This document shows, in pieces, positions 8,432 to 17,355 of a stretch of 64,000 nucleotides of DNA. Made by a program: the position numbers and the translations under genes. The stretch's first letter is position 1. Each line of letters opens with the position of its first letter. Location: the NCBI RefSeq assembly GCF_009176545.1, contig NZ_VTOJ01000002.1, positions 1,302,001 through 1,366,000 on the forward strand, read 5' to 3'. Source of the stretch: Salinigranum salinum. GTDB taxonomy: Archaea > Halobacteriota > Halobacteria > Halobacteriales > Haloferacaceae. Below the pieces are notes generated by a model. The model did no database searches. It was given only the letters and a program-made list of their open reading frames with translations, and was not told the DNA's origin.

Positions 8432-8944
8432 TCAGTACCGAAACACCGCGTTCGCGATGCCGACGGTCTGTCCGGCGTTCACGAGCGTGAGGCCGGCGAC
8501 GGACGCCGTGGTGCCGACCGAGGCAAGCGGACCGCCGAAGTAGACGACCCAGCCGAGGACGCTGAGAGCGGCGGCGACGCGGTAGACGGCCGGGGCTTCG
8601 CGGACGTGTCGGGCCGTGTAGACGAACGCGGCGGCGGGGACGAGCATCCACGCCGAGAGCATCACCGCGACGACGGGGGCGTCGGGTCGGCCGAGCGCGA
8701 GCGCGACCGTCCCGGCGAGGGTGAACCCGAGACCCACGACGAGCACCAGTTGCCACGCGTAGAGGACGCCCGAACGCATCTCCGACCACGAGGCGGCGGT
8801 GAAGAGGACGAAGACGGCGTTCATCACGACGTGTGCCGCGAGGAGCGTCCGCGGAGAGACGACACCGAGGTGGGCGGCGGTGACGAACGTCCACGCGAGG
8901 GGGACGAGCACGATGGGACCGTTCTTGCGGAGGCGTCGGAGCAC
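8432..8944 (-). CDS. Multi-spanning membrane protein
   Basis: The frame from GTG 8944 gives 170 residues with about five or six hydrophobic helices and basic loops (RRLRKNG, YTARHVREAP). Codon bias falls off upstream of this GTG, which is why a longer frame starting near 9268 was rejected. It is the last gene of a same-strand run that includes the molybdoenzyme, a winged-helix regulator and a 98-residue membrane protein. I do not recognise the family. Confidence 0.65.
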   Translation of the reverse strand: MLRRLRKNGPIVLVPLAWTFVTAAHLGVVSPRTLLAAHVVMNAVFVLFTAASWSEMRSGVLYAWQLVLVVGLGFTLAGTVALALGRPDAPVVAVMLSAWMLVPAAAFVYTARHVREAPAVYRVAAALSVLGWVVYFGGPLASVGTTASVAGLTLVNAGQTVGIANAVFRY

Positions 8945-9051
8945 GATCGACGGAAGGGGACGGGTCGAAAAGAGCGTGTCTCTCGACGATGCACGGGCGA
9001 GAGGCTGGCCGGCGGCGGCGAACGGCGCTCTCTTCCCCGGTCGGTCACCGG

Positions 9052-9348
9052 TCACCGCATCGTGACGTACGTCAGGAAGGCGATGGCGACGAGTTGCAGG
9101 CCCCGCAGGACGAGCACGGCCTGCTGAACGTGGGGGTCGCCCGAGTAGAGGCTCTGCATCGTGAAGAAGAAGTAGACGGCGAGGGCGTTCTCCACGAGCA
9201 TCACGGCGCTGAACGCGACGAGTCCGAGGACGAGCGGCGTCCGGAACGTGCGGTAGTTGCGCAGCCACACACCCGAGAGCGCCAAGAGGAAGATGATGTT
9301 GACTCCCGCGAGGGCGCTCGCCGCCTGTATCGTGATTCCCATCGCCAT
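9052..9348 (-). CDS. Small membrane protein (tentatively DUF7521-like)
   Basis: The 98-residue protein has three hydrophobic helices (about residues 7-25, 37-60 and 75-95) and almost no soluble part. It starts two bases after the winged-helix gene ends, so the two are surely co-transcribed. Small haloarchaeal membrane proteins of this size sit next to ArsR-type regulators in many genomes, and I associate them with DUF7521; that name is from memory. Role unknown; it could transmit a membrane signal to the regulator. Confidence 0.75.
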   Translation of the reverse strand: MAMGITIQAASALAGVNIIFLLALSGVWLRNYRTFRTPLVLGLVAFSAVMLVENALAVYFFFTMQSLYSGDPHVQQAVLVLRGLQLVAIAFLTYVTMR

Positions 9349-9350
9349 AG

Positions 9351-9626
9351 CTAGTTCATGTGCTCCGTGATGCGTTCGAAGGTGTCGCGGTTCTGTTCGA
9401 ACCGGTCGGTGAGGAAGTAGAGCTTCCCGTACTCGTTGCCGCCGCTCTCGACGACGTCGTGGTCTTCGAGCATGTCGAGGTGGTGACGGACGGTCTTGTA
9501 GCTCACGTCGAGTTCCTCCGCGAGTTTGTTCGCGTTGCGCGGACGCTCCGACAGTGCCCGGATGAGACGGACGCGGTTCTCGCCACCGCGCGTCGCCGTG
9601 AGCAGATACCAGAGCGCCTTCTCCAT
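9351..9626 (-). CDS. Winged-helix transcriptional regulator
   Basis: The 91-residue protein is a single ArsR-like winged helix. The recognition region is NANKLAEELDVSYKTVRHHLDMLEDHDVV and the wing is GGNEYGKLYFLT. No metal-binding cysteines are present, so metal sensing is unlikely. The ATG at 9626 lies 27 bp from the molybdoenzyme stop and the gene is followed by the small membrane protein after two bases. It probably controls its own operon. Confidence 0.88.
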   Translation of the reverse strand: MEKALWYLLTATRGGENRVRLIRALSERPRNANKLAEELDVSYKTVRHHLDMLEDHDVVESGGNEYGKLYFLTDRFEQNRDTFERITEHMN

Positions 9627-9653
9627 CGGCGTGTGATCGTTCGCACGGTCGTC

Positions 9654-11210
9654 TTATAATCGCCGTGGGTCGATCTCGCGCGACACCCAGCCGGACGGTC
9701 CACGGGGGAACGCCCGCCGCTCTTCGGCCGACTGGACGTCACCGGTCCCGTCGACGGCGCGGACGACCACCTCGTGAGGCTCCGTGGCGTCGTAGGCGTG
9801 CTCCCACATGCGCCAGGCGTCCTCCGCAGTCTCTCGGAGCGACTCACCCGTCCGCGCGTCGACGGCTCCCGGCAGTGGGTCCGAGAGCGTCGCCGCGGAC
9901 CACGACTGGCCGCCGTCGGTCGACACCTCGACCCGGTCGATGCCGCGGGTGCCCGCGTAGGCGTGCCCGCCCACGCGAACGCCGGTGTCGGTCTTCGAGA
10001 CCGAGTGGAGTTTGGCGACCGTGTTCACGGGGCCGGTGCCGTGCCAGCCACGCTGCTCCCAGTAGCCGTCGGCCGGCTCCTCGAGGACCTCGATCTCGGT
10101 GAGCCACTTGACGTTGATCTCGCCCCAGTGGCCGGGGATCAGTGCCCGGACCGGGTGACCGTGTCCGCGGGGGAGCGGCTGGCCGTTCATCCGGTACGCG
10201 AGAAAGCCCCGACGCAGGGCGGCCATCGGGAACTCCTCGAAGTAGTCGTCGGCGGCGCGGAGCATCACACAGCACTCGTCGGGGAGGTCCGGGAGGACCC
10301 GTGCGATGGGCACGCCCGTCCAGAGCGCGGTGTCGATCTTCTTCCCGTTGAGCGCGTCGCCGACGCACTGGAGCGTGACGAATCTGTGCTGTGCGGGTTC
10401 GCCCGTCAGCTGGTCGTACGTGAACTCGCGTTCCTCGTCGACCGCACCGGTCACCCGGAGCGACCATTCTTCGGCGGAGAGATCGGGGTCGACGCTGTTG
10501 ATGTCGACCTGGTAGAACTCCTGCGAGACGAGCGGGTCGAGGTCCGGGAGGTCCAGCGTCCGCGCGCTCGCCGCCGCCAGGAGGTCGTCGACGACCGAGT
10601 CGCCCGTCGACCCCGCCGCGTCGGTAGCGGTGTCGGCCGTCGGTTCGGCCCCGGAGCGGGAGCCGACAAGCGCACCACCACCGGCGACGGCGACGGCGGC
10701 GGCGACCACGCGGAGGAAGCCGCGACGGTCGGCAGCCGACGCCCTCTCGCCGGACGACGGATCGATGCGTCCCGCGGCCAGCAACACGATGCCCGCGCCG
10801 AGCCCCGCGCCGAGCGCCGAGACGGGCGAGGCGGTGAGCGCCGCGGTCAGGATACCGATCGTGACTGCGGCGGCGACCGTCGTCGCGAGGCGGTCACCGC
10901 CGACCGCCCGACCGAGTCGACGGAGCACCACGGCGACGGCACCGACAGCGCCCACGGTCAGGACGAGCGCGAGCACGAAGCCGAGCGACTGACCCAGACT
11001 CCCGAGCGTCAGGATCGCCCAGGTGACGACCGCGTCGGGAGTGGCCGCCGTCACCCAGCCGGCGACCGGAGCGGCGAGGAAGCTCGGGCGGGCACCGACG
11101 GCGGCGTAGGAGCCGGCGACCGCGCCGACGCCGACGGCGATCGCGACGAGGACGTCGAGCGATCGACGCCGCCACGGATCGAGCGCCCTCGGCTTCGAAG
11201 AGGAGTTCAT
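9654..11210 (-). CDS. Membrane-anchored sulfite-oxidase-family molybdopterin oxidoreductase
   Basis: The 518-residue protein starts MNSSSKPRALDPWRRRSLDV. Residues about 15-165 form four or more transmembrane helices; a second hydrophobic stretch (RRGFLRVVAAAVAVAGGGAL) follows. The catalytic part, from about residue 215, is of the sulfite oxidase / YedY type: FVTLQCVGD supplies the molybdenum-ligand cysteine C282, followed by WTGVPIARVL, GHPVRALIPGHWG and WLTEIEVLEEP, then an immunoglobulin-like C-terminal domain (GGQSWSAATL). It should be an extracytoplasmic oxidoreductase passing electrons through its own membrane domain; the substrate is unknown. A much longer upstream frame is antisense to crtB and was not used. 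Confidence 0.87.
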   Translation of the reverse strand: MNSSSKPRALDPWRRRSLDVLVAIAVGVGAVAGSYAAVGARPSFLAAPVAGWVTAATPDAVVTWAILTLGSLGQSLGFVLALVLTVGAVGAVAVVLRRLGRAVGGDRLATTVAAAVTIGILTAALTASPVSALGAGLGAGIVLLAAGRIDPSSGERASAADRRGFLRVVAAAVAVAGGGALVGSRSGAEPTADTATDAAGSTGDSVVDDLLAAASARTLDLPDLDPLVSQEFYQVDINSVDPDLSAEEWSLRVTGAVDEEREFTYDQLTGEPAQHRFVTLQCVGDALNGKKIDTALWTGVPIARVLPDLPDECCVMLRAADDYFEEFPMAALRRGFLAYRMNGQPLPRGHGHPVRALIPGHWGEINVKWLTEIEVLEEPADGYWEQRGWHGTGPVNTVAKLHSVSKTDTGVRVGGHAYAGTRGIDRVEVSTDGGQSWSAATLSDPLPGAVDARTGESLRETAEDAWRMWEHAYDATEPHEVVVRAVDGTGDVQSAEERRAFPRGPSGWVSREIDPRRL

Positions 11211-11356
11211 AGGCGAGTGTAGGGAGTACACGGGCATATTCGTTGGCCGAACTCGGGTCACACTCTCTTCCAAATCAGTGCCAACTCCCGCCCGTCGTGT
11301 CGGCTCGGCTGTCACGGAAAGAAACAGTCTTTGCCGATGAGTCCTCTTACGTTCAC

Positions 11357-11479
11357 ATGCAGGAGCAAGTCCGAGGCCGTCCCTGTCCGCTCTGCGGGGC
11401 CTCGATGAGTCACCGTCACTGCAAGTACGTCTGCCCCGAACACGGGGTCGTCTACGACTGCAGCGACACGTTCTGGTGA
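11357..11479 (+). CDS. Zinc-finger microprotein (HVO_2523-like)
   Basis: The 40-residue protein carries a CPLCG knuckle (C10, C13) with further cysteines at C22, C26 and C35 and the histidine-rich run SHRHCKYVCPEHG. This arrangement can bind one or two zinc ions. Small zinc-finger proteins of this kind lie beside crtB in other haloarchaea (HVO_2523 next to HVO_2524 in Haloferax, from memory). A box CTCTTAC lies about 15 bases before the ATG. It may be regulatory; a link to carotenoid synthesis is inferred from position only. Confidence 0.75.
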   Translation: MQEQVRGRPCPLCGASMSHRHCKYVCPEHGVVYDCSDTFW

Positions 11480-11660
11480 CACTCGTGACGAGTACCACGC
11501 GGCCGCGACGGTCGCCCGGCGACGACCGAGCGGTCGGGCGAACGTCGGCGTCTCGAACGGCCTCAAGCGTTATATTACGAGAGTACCTAGCGGCGCATAA
11601 TACGATGCGCGGTGAGCACTGGAGCCACACACTGACACCCTCACGATCCCTCCCCACACG

Positions 11661-12650
11661 ATGGTAGACGACAGACAGGTCGAGCGGAGCAAGCGCATCC
11701 AACAGCGGACCGGCAAGACGTTCCACCTCGCGACGCGGCTCCTGCCCGAACGGGTCAGACACCCGACGTACGTCCTCTACGCGTTCTTCCGTGTGGCCGA
11801 CGAGATCGTCGACACGGCCGACCCCGCTCCGCCCGACGAACAGCGGGCCGAACTCGAACGCCTGCGCGCGGAGGCGCTCGGCGGGCGCGAGGCGACCGAC
11901 CCCGTCCTCGAGGCGTTCTGCGAGATCCGCGAGGAGGCCGGGATCGACGACGACGACGTTCGGGTGTTCGTCGACGCGATGCTCGCCGACATCGAGAAGA
12001 GCCGGTACGAGACGTACGAGGAGCTCGAGGCGTACATGGACGGCTCCGCGTCGGCCGTCGGACGGATGATGACGGCCGTGATGGGATGCGACGACCCCGA
12101 GCGGGCGCTGCCACACGCGACGGCGCTCGGCGAGGCGTTCCAGCTGTCGAACTTCCTCCGCGACGTCCGCGAGGACGTCGTCGAACGCGACCGCGTCTAC
12201 CTCCCGCTGGAGACGCTCCGCCGGCACGGAGTGACGGAGGAAGAGGTGAAGAACTTCGAGTTCTCCGATGACTTCCGCGCGGCGATGCGCGACGAACTCG
12301 CCCGCACCGAAGCGCTGTACCGCGAGGGAGTGGCCGGCATCAAGTACCTCCCCGAGGACTGCCAGTTCGCCGTCCTGCTCGCTGCGGTGCTGTACGCCGA
12401 CCACCACCGCGCCATCCGCCGCTGCGGCTACGACGTGCTCTCCGAGACGCCGTCGCTCTCGACGGGCCGGAAGCTCTGGCTGCTCGCACGGACGCGACTG
12501 GCGTGGGCGCGCACGAAGGATCCCGAGACGGTGTTCCGGCGCGTCAGCGTCGTCCCGTACCCCGGTCGACACGCGGGACACGACGTCGACACACGCCCCG
12601 GACGCGGTCGGGGCCATCGGTTCGCCGCCTGGGTCCGCAACCTCATCTGA
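11661..12650 (+). CDS. crtB: Phytoene synthase
   Basis: The 329-residue protein joins two geranylgeranyl diphosphates to make phytoene, the first committed carotenoid step. The two Asp-rich substrate/Mg motifs are D47-x3-D51 (VADEIVDT) and D168-x3-D172 (NFLRDVREDVVERDRVYLP). HPTYVLYAFFRVADE and GEAFQLSNF also match the squalene/phytoene synthase family. The AT-rich TATA element GTTATATTACG at about 11570-11580 gives an mRNA with a leader of roughly 60 bases. The rest of the C50 pathway lies nearby on the other strand. Confidence 0.95.
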   Translation: MVDDRQVERSKRIQQRTGKTFHLATRLLPERVRHPTYVLYAFFRVADEIVDTADPAPPDEQRAELERLRAEALGGREATDPVLEAFCEIREEAGIDDDDVRVFVDAMLADIEKSRYETYEELEAYMDGSASAVGRMMTAVMGCDDPERALPHATALGEAFQLSNFLRDVREDVVERDRVYLPLETLRRHGVTEEEVKNFEFSDDFRAAMRDELARTEALYREGVAGIKYLPEDCQFAVLLAAVLYADHHRAIRRCGYDVLSETPSLSTGRKLWLLARTRLAWARTKDPETVFRRVSVVPYPGRHAGHDVDTRPGRGRGHRFAAWVRNLI

Positions 12651-12662
12651 GCGGCGAGAGGC

Positions 12663-13796
12663 TCACTCGTCGGTCTCGACCGCGTCGACTCCTCGCACCT
12701 CGAACCGGGCACCGCCGGCTCTCCCCGTCGTCACCGTCACGTCCCAGCCGTGCGCCGTCGCGATCGTGTCGACGATGTGTAATCCGTACCCCGTGCCGTC
12801 GTCGGTCGAGTATCCCGGTTCGAACACCGTGTCGGCCTCGTCGGGGGGGATGCCCGGGCCGTCGTCCTCGAAGACGAAGTCGCCGCGAGCGGCGGGGCTC
12901 TGCGACTCCTCGGTCGTCGAGTCGGCGACGTCCTCGTCGAGTGGGGCGATCCACACTCGCGCGTCGGGGCCGGCGTGGTCGACGACGTTGCGAAAGAGGT
13001 TCTCGAACAACGACCGGAGACGGCTCGGATCCGCGGACACCGTCGGAAGCGCCGGATCGACGACGACGCCGTCGGACGACAGGGGAGTCGTCTCGAGCGC
13101 CCGGGTCGCACAGGCACTGAGCGACACCGGTTCGAGGTCACCGACCACACGTCCTTCCCGTGCGAGCGCGAGCAGCCCGCCCGTCAGCTCCTCCATCCGT
13201 TCGTGGGCTCGTTCGATCCGGTCCAGATACGCCTCGTCACCCGTCTGTCGGTACAGCGCCAGGGTACCGCTGGCGACGCTGAGCGGACCCTGGAGGTCGT
13301 GGCTGACGACGCTGGCGAACGTGTCCAGTCGGTCGTTCCGTTCGGCGAGCTGCCGTTCGCGACGACGCCGGTCGGTGACGTTGCGGGCCGTCAGCACCAC
13401 GCTGTCGGTCTCGTCGTCCCACTCGTCGGTGGTGGCGAACTGGAGCCAGATCCACTCGCCGTCGCCGGTCCGGATGCGGGCCTCGACGGACGACGGACCG
13501 TGAGAGGACCGCTCACCTGCTCCGGCGTCGTCGGGCGCACGCTCGAGATCGTCCCGCCGACCCGCCGTCTCCGCCGTCACCAGGAGCTCGACGGCCATCG
13601 CGTCCGTCTCGTGGAGGTGGTCGACGAGCGACGTCCCGACCAGGGTGTCGGGCTCGTGCCCGACGACAGTGCGGGCAGACGGACCCACGTACCGGATTTC
13701 GCCCGCGGCGTCGACGACGACGACGAGCTCCGGGATCCGTGAGAGCAGCGTCTCGTAGCCGCTGCCTGGCGGCGTCCCCCCATCGTCCAGCCTCAT
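12663..13796 (-). CDS. PAS-domain sensor histidine kinase
   Basis: The 377-residue cytoplasmic kinase has a PAS domain (residues about 15-145, with a large acidic insertion), a HisKA dimerisation helix with phospho-acceptor H166 in ASVVSHDLQGPL, and a HATPase domain with the N-box (LFENLFRNVVDHAG), G1 (FEDDGPGIPPDEAD) and G2 (GTGYGLHIVDTIA). No membrane segment is seen, so it senses an internal signal. No response regulator is adjacent. It sits between crtB and the crtD-lyeJ-cruF operon, which makes a role in pigment or redox control a possibility but no more. An AT-rich promoter (ATTTTTGGTAATAC, read on the minus strand) lies near 13815-13828. Confidence 0.93.
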   Translation of the reverse strand: MRLDDGGTPPGSGYETLLSRIPELVVVVDAAGEIRYVGPSARTVVGHEPDTLVGTSLVDHLHETDAMAVELLVTAETAGRRDDLERAPDDAGAGERSSHGPSSVEARIRTGDGEWIWLQFATTDEWDDETDSVVLTARNVTDRRRRERQLAERNDRLDTFASVVSHDLQGPLSVASGTLALYRQTGDEAYLDRIERAHERMEELTGGLLALAREGRVVGDLEPVSLSACATRALETTPLSSDGVVVDPALPTVSADPSRLRSLFENLFRNVVDHAGPDARVWIAPLDEDVADSTTEESQSPAARGDFVFEDDGPGIPPDEADTVFEPGYSTDDGTGYGLHIVDTIATAHGWDVTVTTGRAGGARFEVRGVDAVETDE

Positions 13797-13971
13797 GTGG
13801 GCGACGTACGTTCTGTATTACCAAAAATTCTCGCATTTTGATTTGTTTCTCGACGGTCCGACGATCCCGGACGAACACCGCGAAGGGAACCAGAACGGGC
13901 ATCACAGCGATGGATCGTCGGGGTCCCAGTCCGCTTCAAACCGTCGCGTCGCCGGCGAGGAGCCGCGCGTG

Positions 13972-14811
13972 CTACCAGAACCGGCTCAGCCGCGGTCGCG
14001 CCACCCGCAAGAGCCGGGCGTCGAACCGATCGGTCCGGACGAGGCCCACGCCGAAGCCGGCGGCGACGGCGACGGCGACCCAGTTGCCGAACCAGGCGTT
14101 GATCCCGCCCCAGAGGATGACGAAGCTCACGAGATCGTCGAGCATGTACTCCGTCTCCGAGAGCCGCCGGAGGAGGGCGGTACGCGAGAAGGCGACGTCG
14201 AGCGCGACGACGGCGACAGTCGCCGACAGCACCCAGCCGGCGTAGTTCGACAGCGGCACGCCGTAGTAGAGCCCCCCGTTCGGATAGACCCAGAAGCCGA
14301 GCGCGACCGCGCCCGGGTCGAGGACGAGGTCCATCGCCAGCACGGCGGCGACCACGCTGACGAGTCGGAGCGGTCGCGACGCCGCCCGCCCACCGAGGAG
14401 CAAAGCGACGAGGAGGTAGGCGTTCATTACCAGCGGGATGAAAAAGACCGGGAGGCCGAGCGGTACGCCGAAGACGGTGGGGCCGAGGTCGACGCCGTAG
14501 AAGAACTCGCCGTAGGGGACGCCGGTGTGCACGCCCAGAAACTCGATCCCGTAGGAGTACGCGACGAGCGCGCCGAGTGCGAGCGCAGCCCGCCGACCGA
14601 CGAGCGGGAGCACCCCGGCCAGGAGCGGCGACCGCATGACGAGCGTGCCGAGGAGGATCAACAGGGGGTTGAACGACAGCGGCGGGGGGAGTAAGCCCTC
14701 GGCGCTCGCCACCAGCAGGACGGCCCCGTTCAGCGGAAAGAACACGGAGATGGTGAAGCGGTTGTCGACGATGAGGCGGTCGAGACGGGCCTCGAGCGCG
14801 CGCCTATCCAT
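13972..14811 (-). CDS. cruF: Bisanhydrobacterioruberin hydratase
   Basis: The 279-residue integral membrane protein belongs to the CruF/DUF422 carotenoid hydratase family, which adds water to bisanhydrobacterioruberin to form bacterioruberin. It has about seven hydrophobic helices and the family stretches GIEFLGVHTGVPYGEFFYG, VMNAYLL, AMDLVLDPGAVALGFWVY and GGLYYGVPLSNYAGW. Its ATG overlaps the end of lyeJ by 8 bases, so it is the last gene of the crtD-lyeJ-cruF operon. Confidence 0.93.
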   Translation of the reverse strand: MDRRALEARLDRLIVDNRFTISVFFPLNGAVLLVASAEGLLPPPLSFNPLLILLGTLVMRSPLLAGVLPLVGRRAALALGALVAYSYGIEFLGVHTGVPYGEFFYGVDLGPTVFGVPLGLPVFFIPLVMNAYLLVALLLGGRAASRPLRLVSVVAAVLAMDLVLDPGAVALGFWVYPNGGLYYGVPLSNYAGWVLSATVAVVALDVAFSRTALLRRLSETEYMLDDLVSFVILWGGINAWFGNWVAVAVAAGFGVGLVRTDRFDARLLRVARPRLSRFW

Positions 14812-15703
14812 AGACGAGCCTCCAGAGCAGTCCCATGGTCAGGACCATCCCGACCAGCGTGTTCAGCGCCGGATACCACCAGTAGGCGCGTTCCGTGGGA
14901 ACCTCCGACCAGTAGAGTACGAAGACGACGACGGGGTACGCCAAGAGGAGCAGCGAGATGCGGGTGTCGACGAAGGCGAAGGCGATGGCTGCTGTGATCC
15001 ACGCCGCCCCGCAGTAAGCGTAGGTGCGCTCTTCGCCGAGGACGGTCGCGGTCGTTTCGATCCCGGCCTCGCGGTCGGGTTCGATGTCGGGGATCGCGGA
15101 GAAGGTGTGCATCCCCATGGTCCAGAGCCACGCGCCGACGAGCGCCGCCAGCGGCGGGTGCGTTCCCGAGAGGGCGGCGAACGCGGCCGCACCCGGGAGG
15201 ATGTACAGCCCGTTCGACGCCGAGTCGAGCAGCGGCGTCGTCTTGAACCGAAACGGGGGCGCGCTGTACTCGACGGCGAGGAAGCCGAAGCCGGCGAGAT
15301 ACGGCCACGCCAGCGCGGGCGTCGCGGCGAAGAGTCCGGCGCCGAGGAGTCCCGAGACGACGACGGCGGCGACGACGCGCCGCCCGCCCTGCCAGCGCGC
15401 CTCGCGCCCCTCTTTCTTGGGGTTCTCGGCGTCGACGTCGGCGTCGAAGAGGTCGTTGACGCCGTACAGAAAGAGGTTCGCCGGCAGGAGGAAGTACGCG
15501 AAGAGGGCGACCGCGAGCGGGTCGAACAGTTCCCCTGGAGTGCGCGCCGCGGCGGCGACGCCGACGATGACGGGCCCCGCCAGGTAGAGCCAGAAGCGCG
15601 GACGCGACAGCGTCAGGAGGTAGCGGACGGTCGCGCCGGTTCCGCCGCCGGCCGTCTCTCGCTCGCCCTCGGCGGTCGTCGACGTCGACGTGCTCGTGTC
15701 CAT
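14804..15703 (-). CDS. lyeJ: Lycopene elongase/hydratase (UbiA-type prenyltransferase)
   Basis: The 299-residue membrane enzyme attaches C5 units to the ends of lycopene on the way to C50 bacterioruberin. It is a UbiA-family protein: the first Asp-rich motif is VNDLFDADVDAEN, the second is SAIPDIEPDREAG, and about eight to nine hydrophobic helices span the rest. The Thr/Ser-rich first 25 residues are cytoplasmic. It starts one base after the crtD stop and overlaps cruF, matching the conserved haloarchaeal gene order. Confidence 0.94.
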   Translation of the reverse strand: MDTSTSTSTTAEGERETAGGGTGATVRYLLTLSRPRFWLYLAGPVIVGVAAAARTPGELFDPLAVALFAYFLLPANLFLYGVNDLFDADVDAENPKKEGREARWQGGRRVVAAVVVSGLLGAGLFAATPALAWPYLAGFGFLAVEYSAPPFRFKTTPLLDSASNGLYILPGAAAFAALSGTHPPLAALVGAWLWTMGMHTFSAIPDIEPDREAGIETTATVLGEERTYAYCGAAWITAAIAFAFVDTRISLLLLAYPVVVFVLYWSEVPTERAYWWYPALNTLVGMVLTMGLLWRLVYG

Positions 15704-15704
15704 C

Positions 15705-17210
15705 CTACGGTTCCTCTGCCGTCTCCGCCATCCGTTCGGCCGTCAACTGTCCGCTGATCAGACACATCGGGACGCCGATGCCCGGCTGGGTGAACGACCC
15801 CGTGAAGAAGAGGCCGTCCATCTCGCGTGAGGCGTTCGGCGGTCGGAAGAGTGCCGTCTGTCTGAGGGTGTGCGCGAGACCGAGCGCCGTCCCTTTCGTC
15901 GCGTTGTACCGCGCGGCGAAGTCCTCGACGCAGAACGACTCCTCGACGACGATCCGGTCGCGGAGGTCGACACCGGTGTGCTCGGCGACGTCGTCGAGGA
16001 CGAGGTCGCGGTACGCCTCGCGGAGGGCGGGCGTGTCCTCGAGGCCCGCCGCGACCGGGACGAGCACGAACAGGTTCGAGTGTCCCGCGGGAGCCACGGC
16101 GTCGTCCGTCTCCGAGGGGACGCAGAGGTAGTACGCCGGGTCGTCGGGCCACGCGGGGTCGTCGAAGATCTGTTCGAAGTGGTCGTCCCACTCGGTGGGG
16201 AGGACGAGCGTGTGGTGGGCGAGCGGGTCGACGTCGCCCTCGACGCCGAGATAGAGCAGGAACGCCGACGGTGCGTACGTCCGCGACTCCCAGTACTGGT
16301 CCGAATACTGTCGTTTCTCTGGCGGGAGGAGTTCGCGCTCGGTGTGGGCGTAGTCGGCGTTCGAGACGACGTAGTCGGCGAGGAACTCCCCCTCGTCGGT
16401 GCGGACGACGAACCCACCGGTCCGACCCCTGATCTCGCGCACCGGCGTCCCGGTGTGGAACGTGACGCCGAGTTCCTCGGCCATCGCGACGATGCCGTCG
16501 ACGACGCCCCCCAGCCCGTTCTCGGGGTAGTAGACGCCGAGGTTGAAGTCGACGTGGCTCATGAGGTTGTACAGCGCCGGCGTGTTGTTCGGGGAGCCAC
16601 CCAGGAACACCAGCGTGTACTGCATGATCTGCTGGAGCTTCGGGTGTGAGAAGTACCGTTCGACGTGGTCCTGCATCGATCCGATCAACGACAGGCCCCA
16701 GGCGTTCTTCGCCACGTCGAGGTCGAGGAAGTCCCTGAGTCGGGAGCGGTCCTCGTAGACGAAGTGCTCCATGCCGATCTCGTAGTTGCGTTCCGACTTT
16801 CGGAGGTAGTCGTCGAATTTCTCCCCGGCCCCGGGCTCGTACGCCTCGAACGTCTCTCGATTGGTCTCGAGATCGGGGACCATGTCCACCCGGTCGCCGT
16901 CCTTGAAGAAGATGCGGTAGTGGGGGTCGAGACGAGTGAGCGAGTAGTAGTCGCCGGGGGTGCGGTCGAAGTGACCGAAGAAGCGCTCGAACACGTCGGG
17001 CATCAGGTACCACGACGGCCCCATATCGAAGCGGAAGCCGTCGCGTTCGAGACGGGAGGCTCTGCCCCCCAGCTGTTCGTTCTTCTCGAGGAGCGTCACG
17101 TCGGCGCCGGCGTCGGCGAGGTAGCACGCGGTAGAGAGCCCGCCGAAGCCGCCGCCGACGACGACGACCGACGAGCCAGCGAGGGCCGAGAGGTCCGAAA
17201 CCGAGTCCAT
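15705..17210 (-). CDS. crtD: Carotenoid 3,4-desaturase (CrtD-type phytoene desaturase family)
   Basis: The 501-residue FAD enzyme begins with the dinucleotide-binding motif VVVVGGGFGGLSTA (about residues 15-28), followed by LLEKNEQLGGRASRLERDG and DMGPSWYLMPDVF. The C-terminal flavin motif is FFTGSFTQPGIGVPMCLISG. In the cluster with lyeJ and cruF it is best read as the carotenoid 3,4-desaturase of the bacterioruberin pathway. Phytoene desaturase CrtI is the main alternative. ATG 17210 was chosen because the fold starts about 12 residues later and codon bias collapses upstream. A TATA-like element (TATAAAAT on the minus strand) lies at 17322-17329. Confidence 0.93.
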   Translation of the reverse strand: MDSVSDLSALAGSSVVVVGGGFGGLSTACYLADAGADVTLLEKNEQLGGRASRLERDGFRFDMGPSWYLMPDVFERFFGHFDRTPGDYYSLTRLDPHYRIFFKDGDRVDMVPDLETNRETFEAYEPGAGEKFDDYLRKSERNYEIGMEHFVYEDRSRLRDFLDLDVAKNAWGLSLIGSMQDHVERYFSHPKLQQIMQYTLVFLGGSPNNTPALYNLMSHVDFNLGVYYPENGLGGVVDGIVAMAEELGVTFHTGTPVREIRGRTGGFVVRTDEGEFLADYVVSNADYAHTERELLPPEKRQYSDQYWESRTYAPSAFLLYLGVEGDVDPLAHHTLVLPTEWDDHFEQIFDDPAWPDDPAYYLCVPSETDDAVAPAGHSNLFVLVPVAAGLEDTPALREAYRDLVLDDVAEHTGVDLRDRIVVEESFCVEDFAARYNATKGTALGLAHTLRQTALFRPPNASREMDGLFFTGSFTQPGIGVPMCLISGQLTAERMAETAEEP

Positions 17211-17321
17211 AGCCGGAGTTAGGTCCTCGGAGGCATAAGTCGACTGACCGGACGGCGACCCGCATGGTTCGCAGACGGACCGCGGTCGGTGTCGCGCCCG
17301 TCGTCGTGGCAAACATCTAAG

Positions 17322-17329
17322 ATTTTATA
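17322..17329. promoter_or_regulatory. Shared TATA element between crtD and a leaderless small ORF
   Basis: ATTTTATA read on the plus strand and TATAAAAT on the minus strand occupy the same eight bases. On the plus strand it lies about 30 bases before the ATG at 17356, right for a leaderless transcript. On the minus strand it would start the crtD operon with a leader of roughly 85 bases. Confidence 0.5.
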
Positions 17330-17355
17330 CGTACAGGTGACGAATACGTCGAGCT

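Noticed and set aside
11211..12617. Minus-strand upstream extension of the molybdoenzyme frame
   Set aside because: It runs antisense through crtB and lacks motifs; ATG 11210 fits the membrane-domain start.
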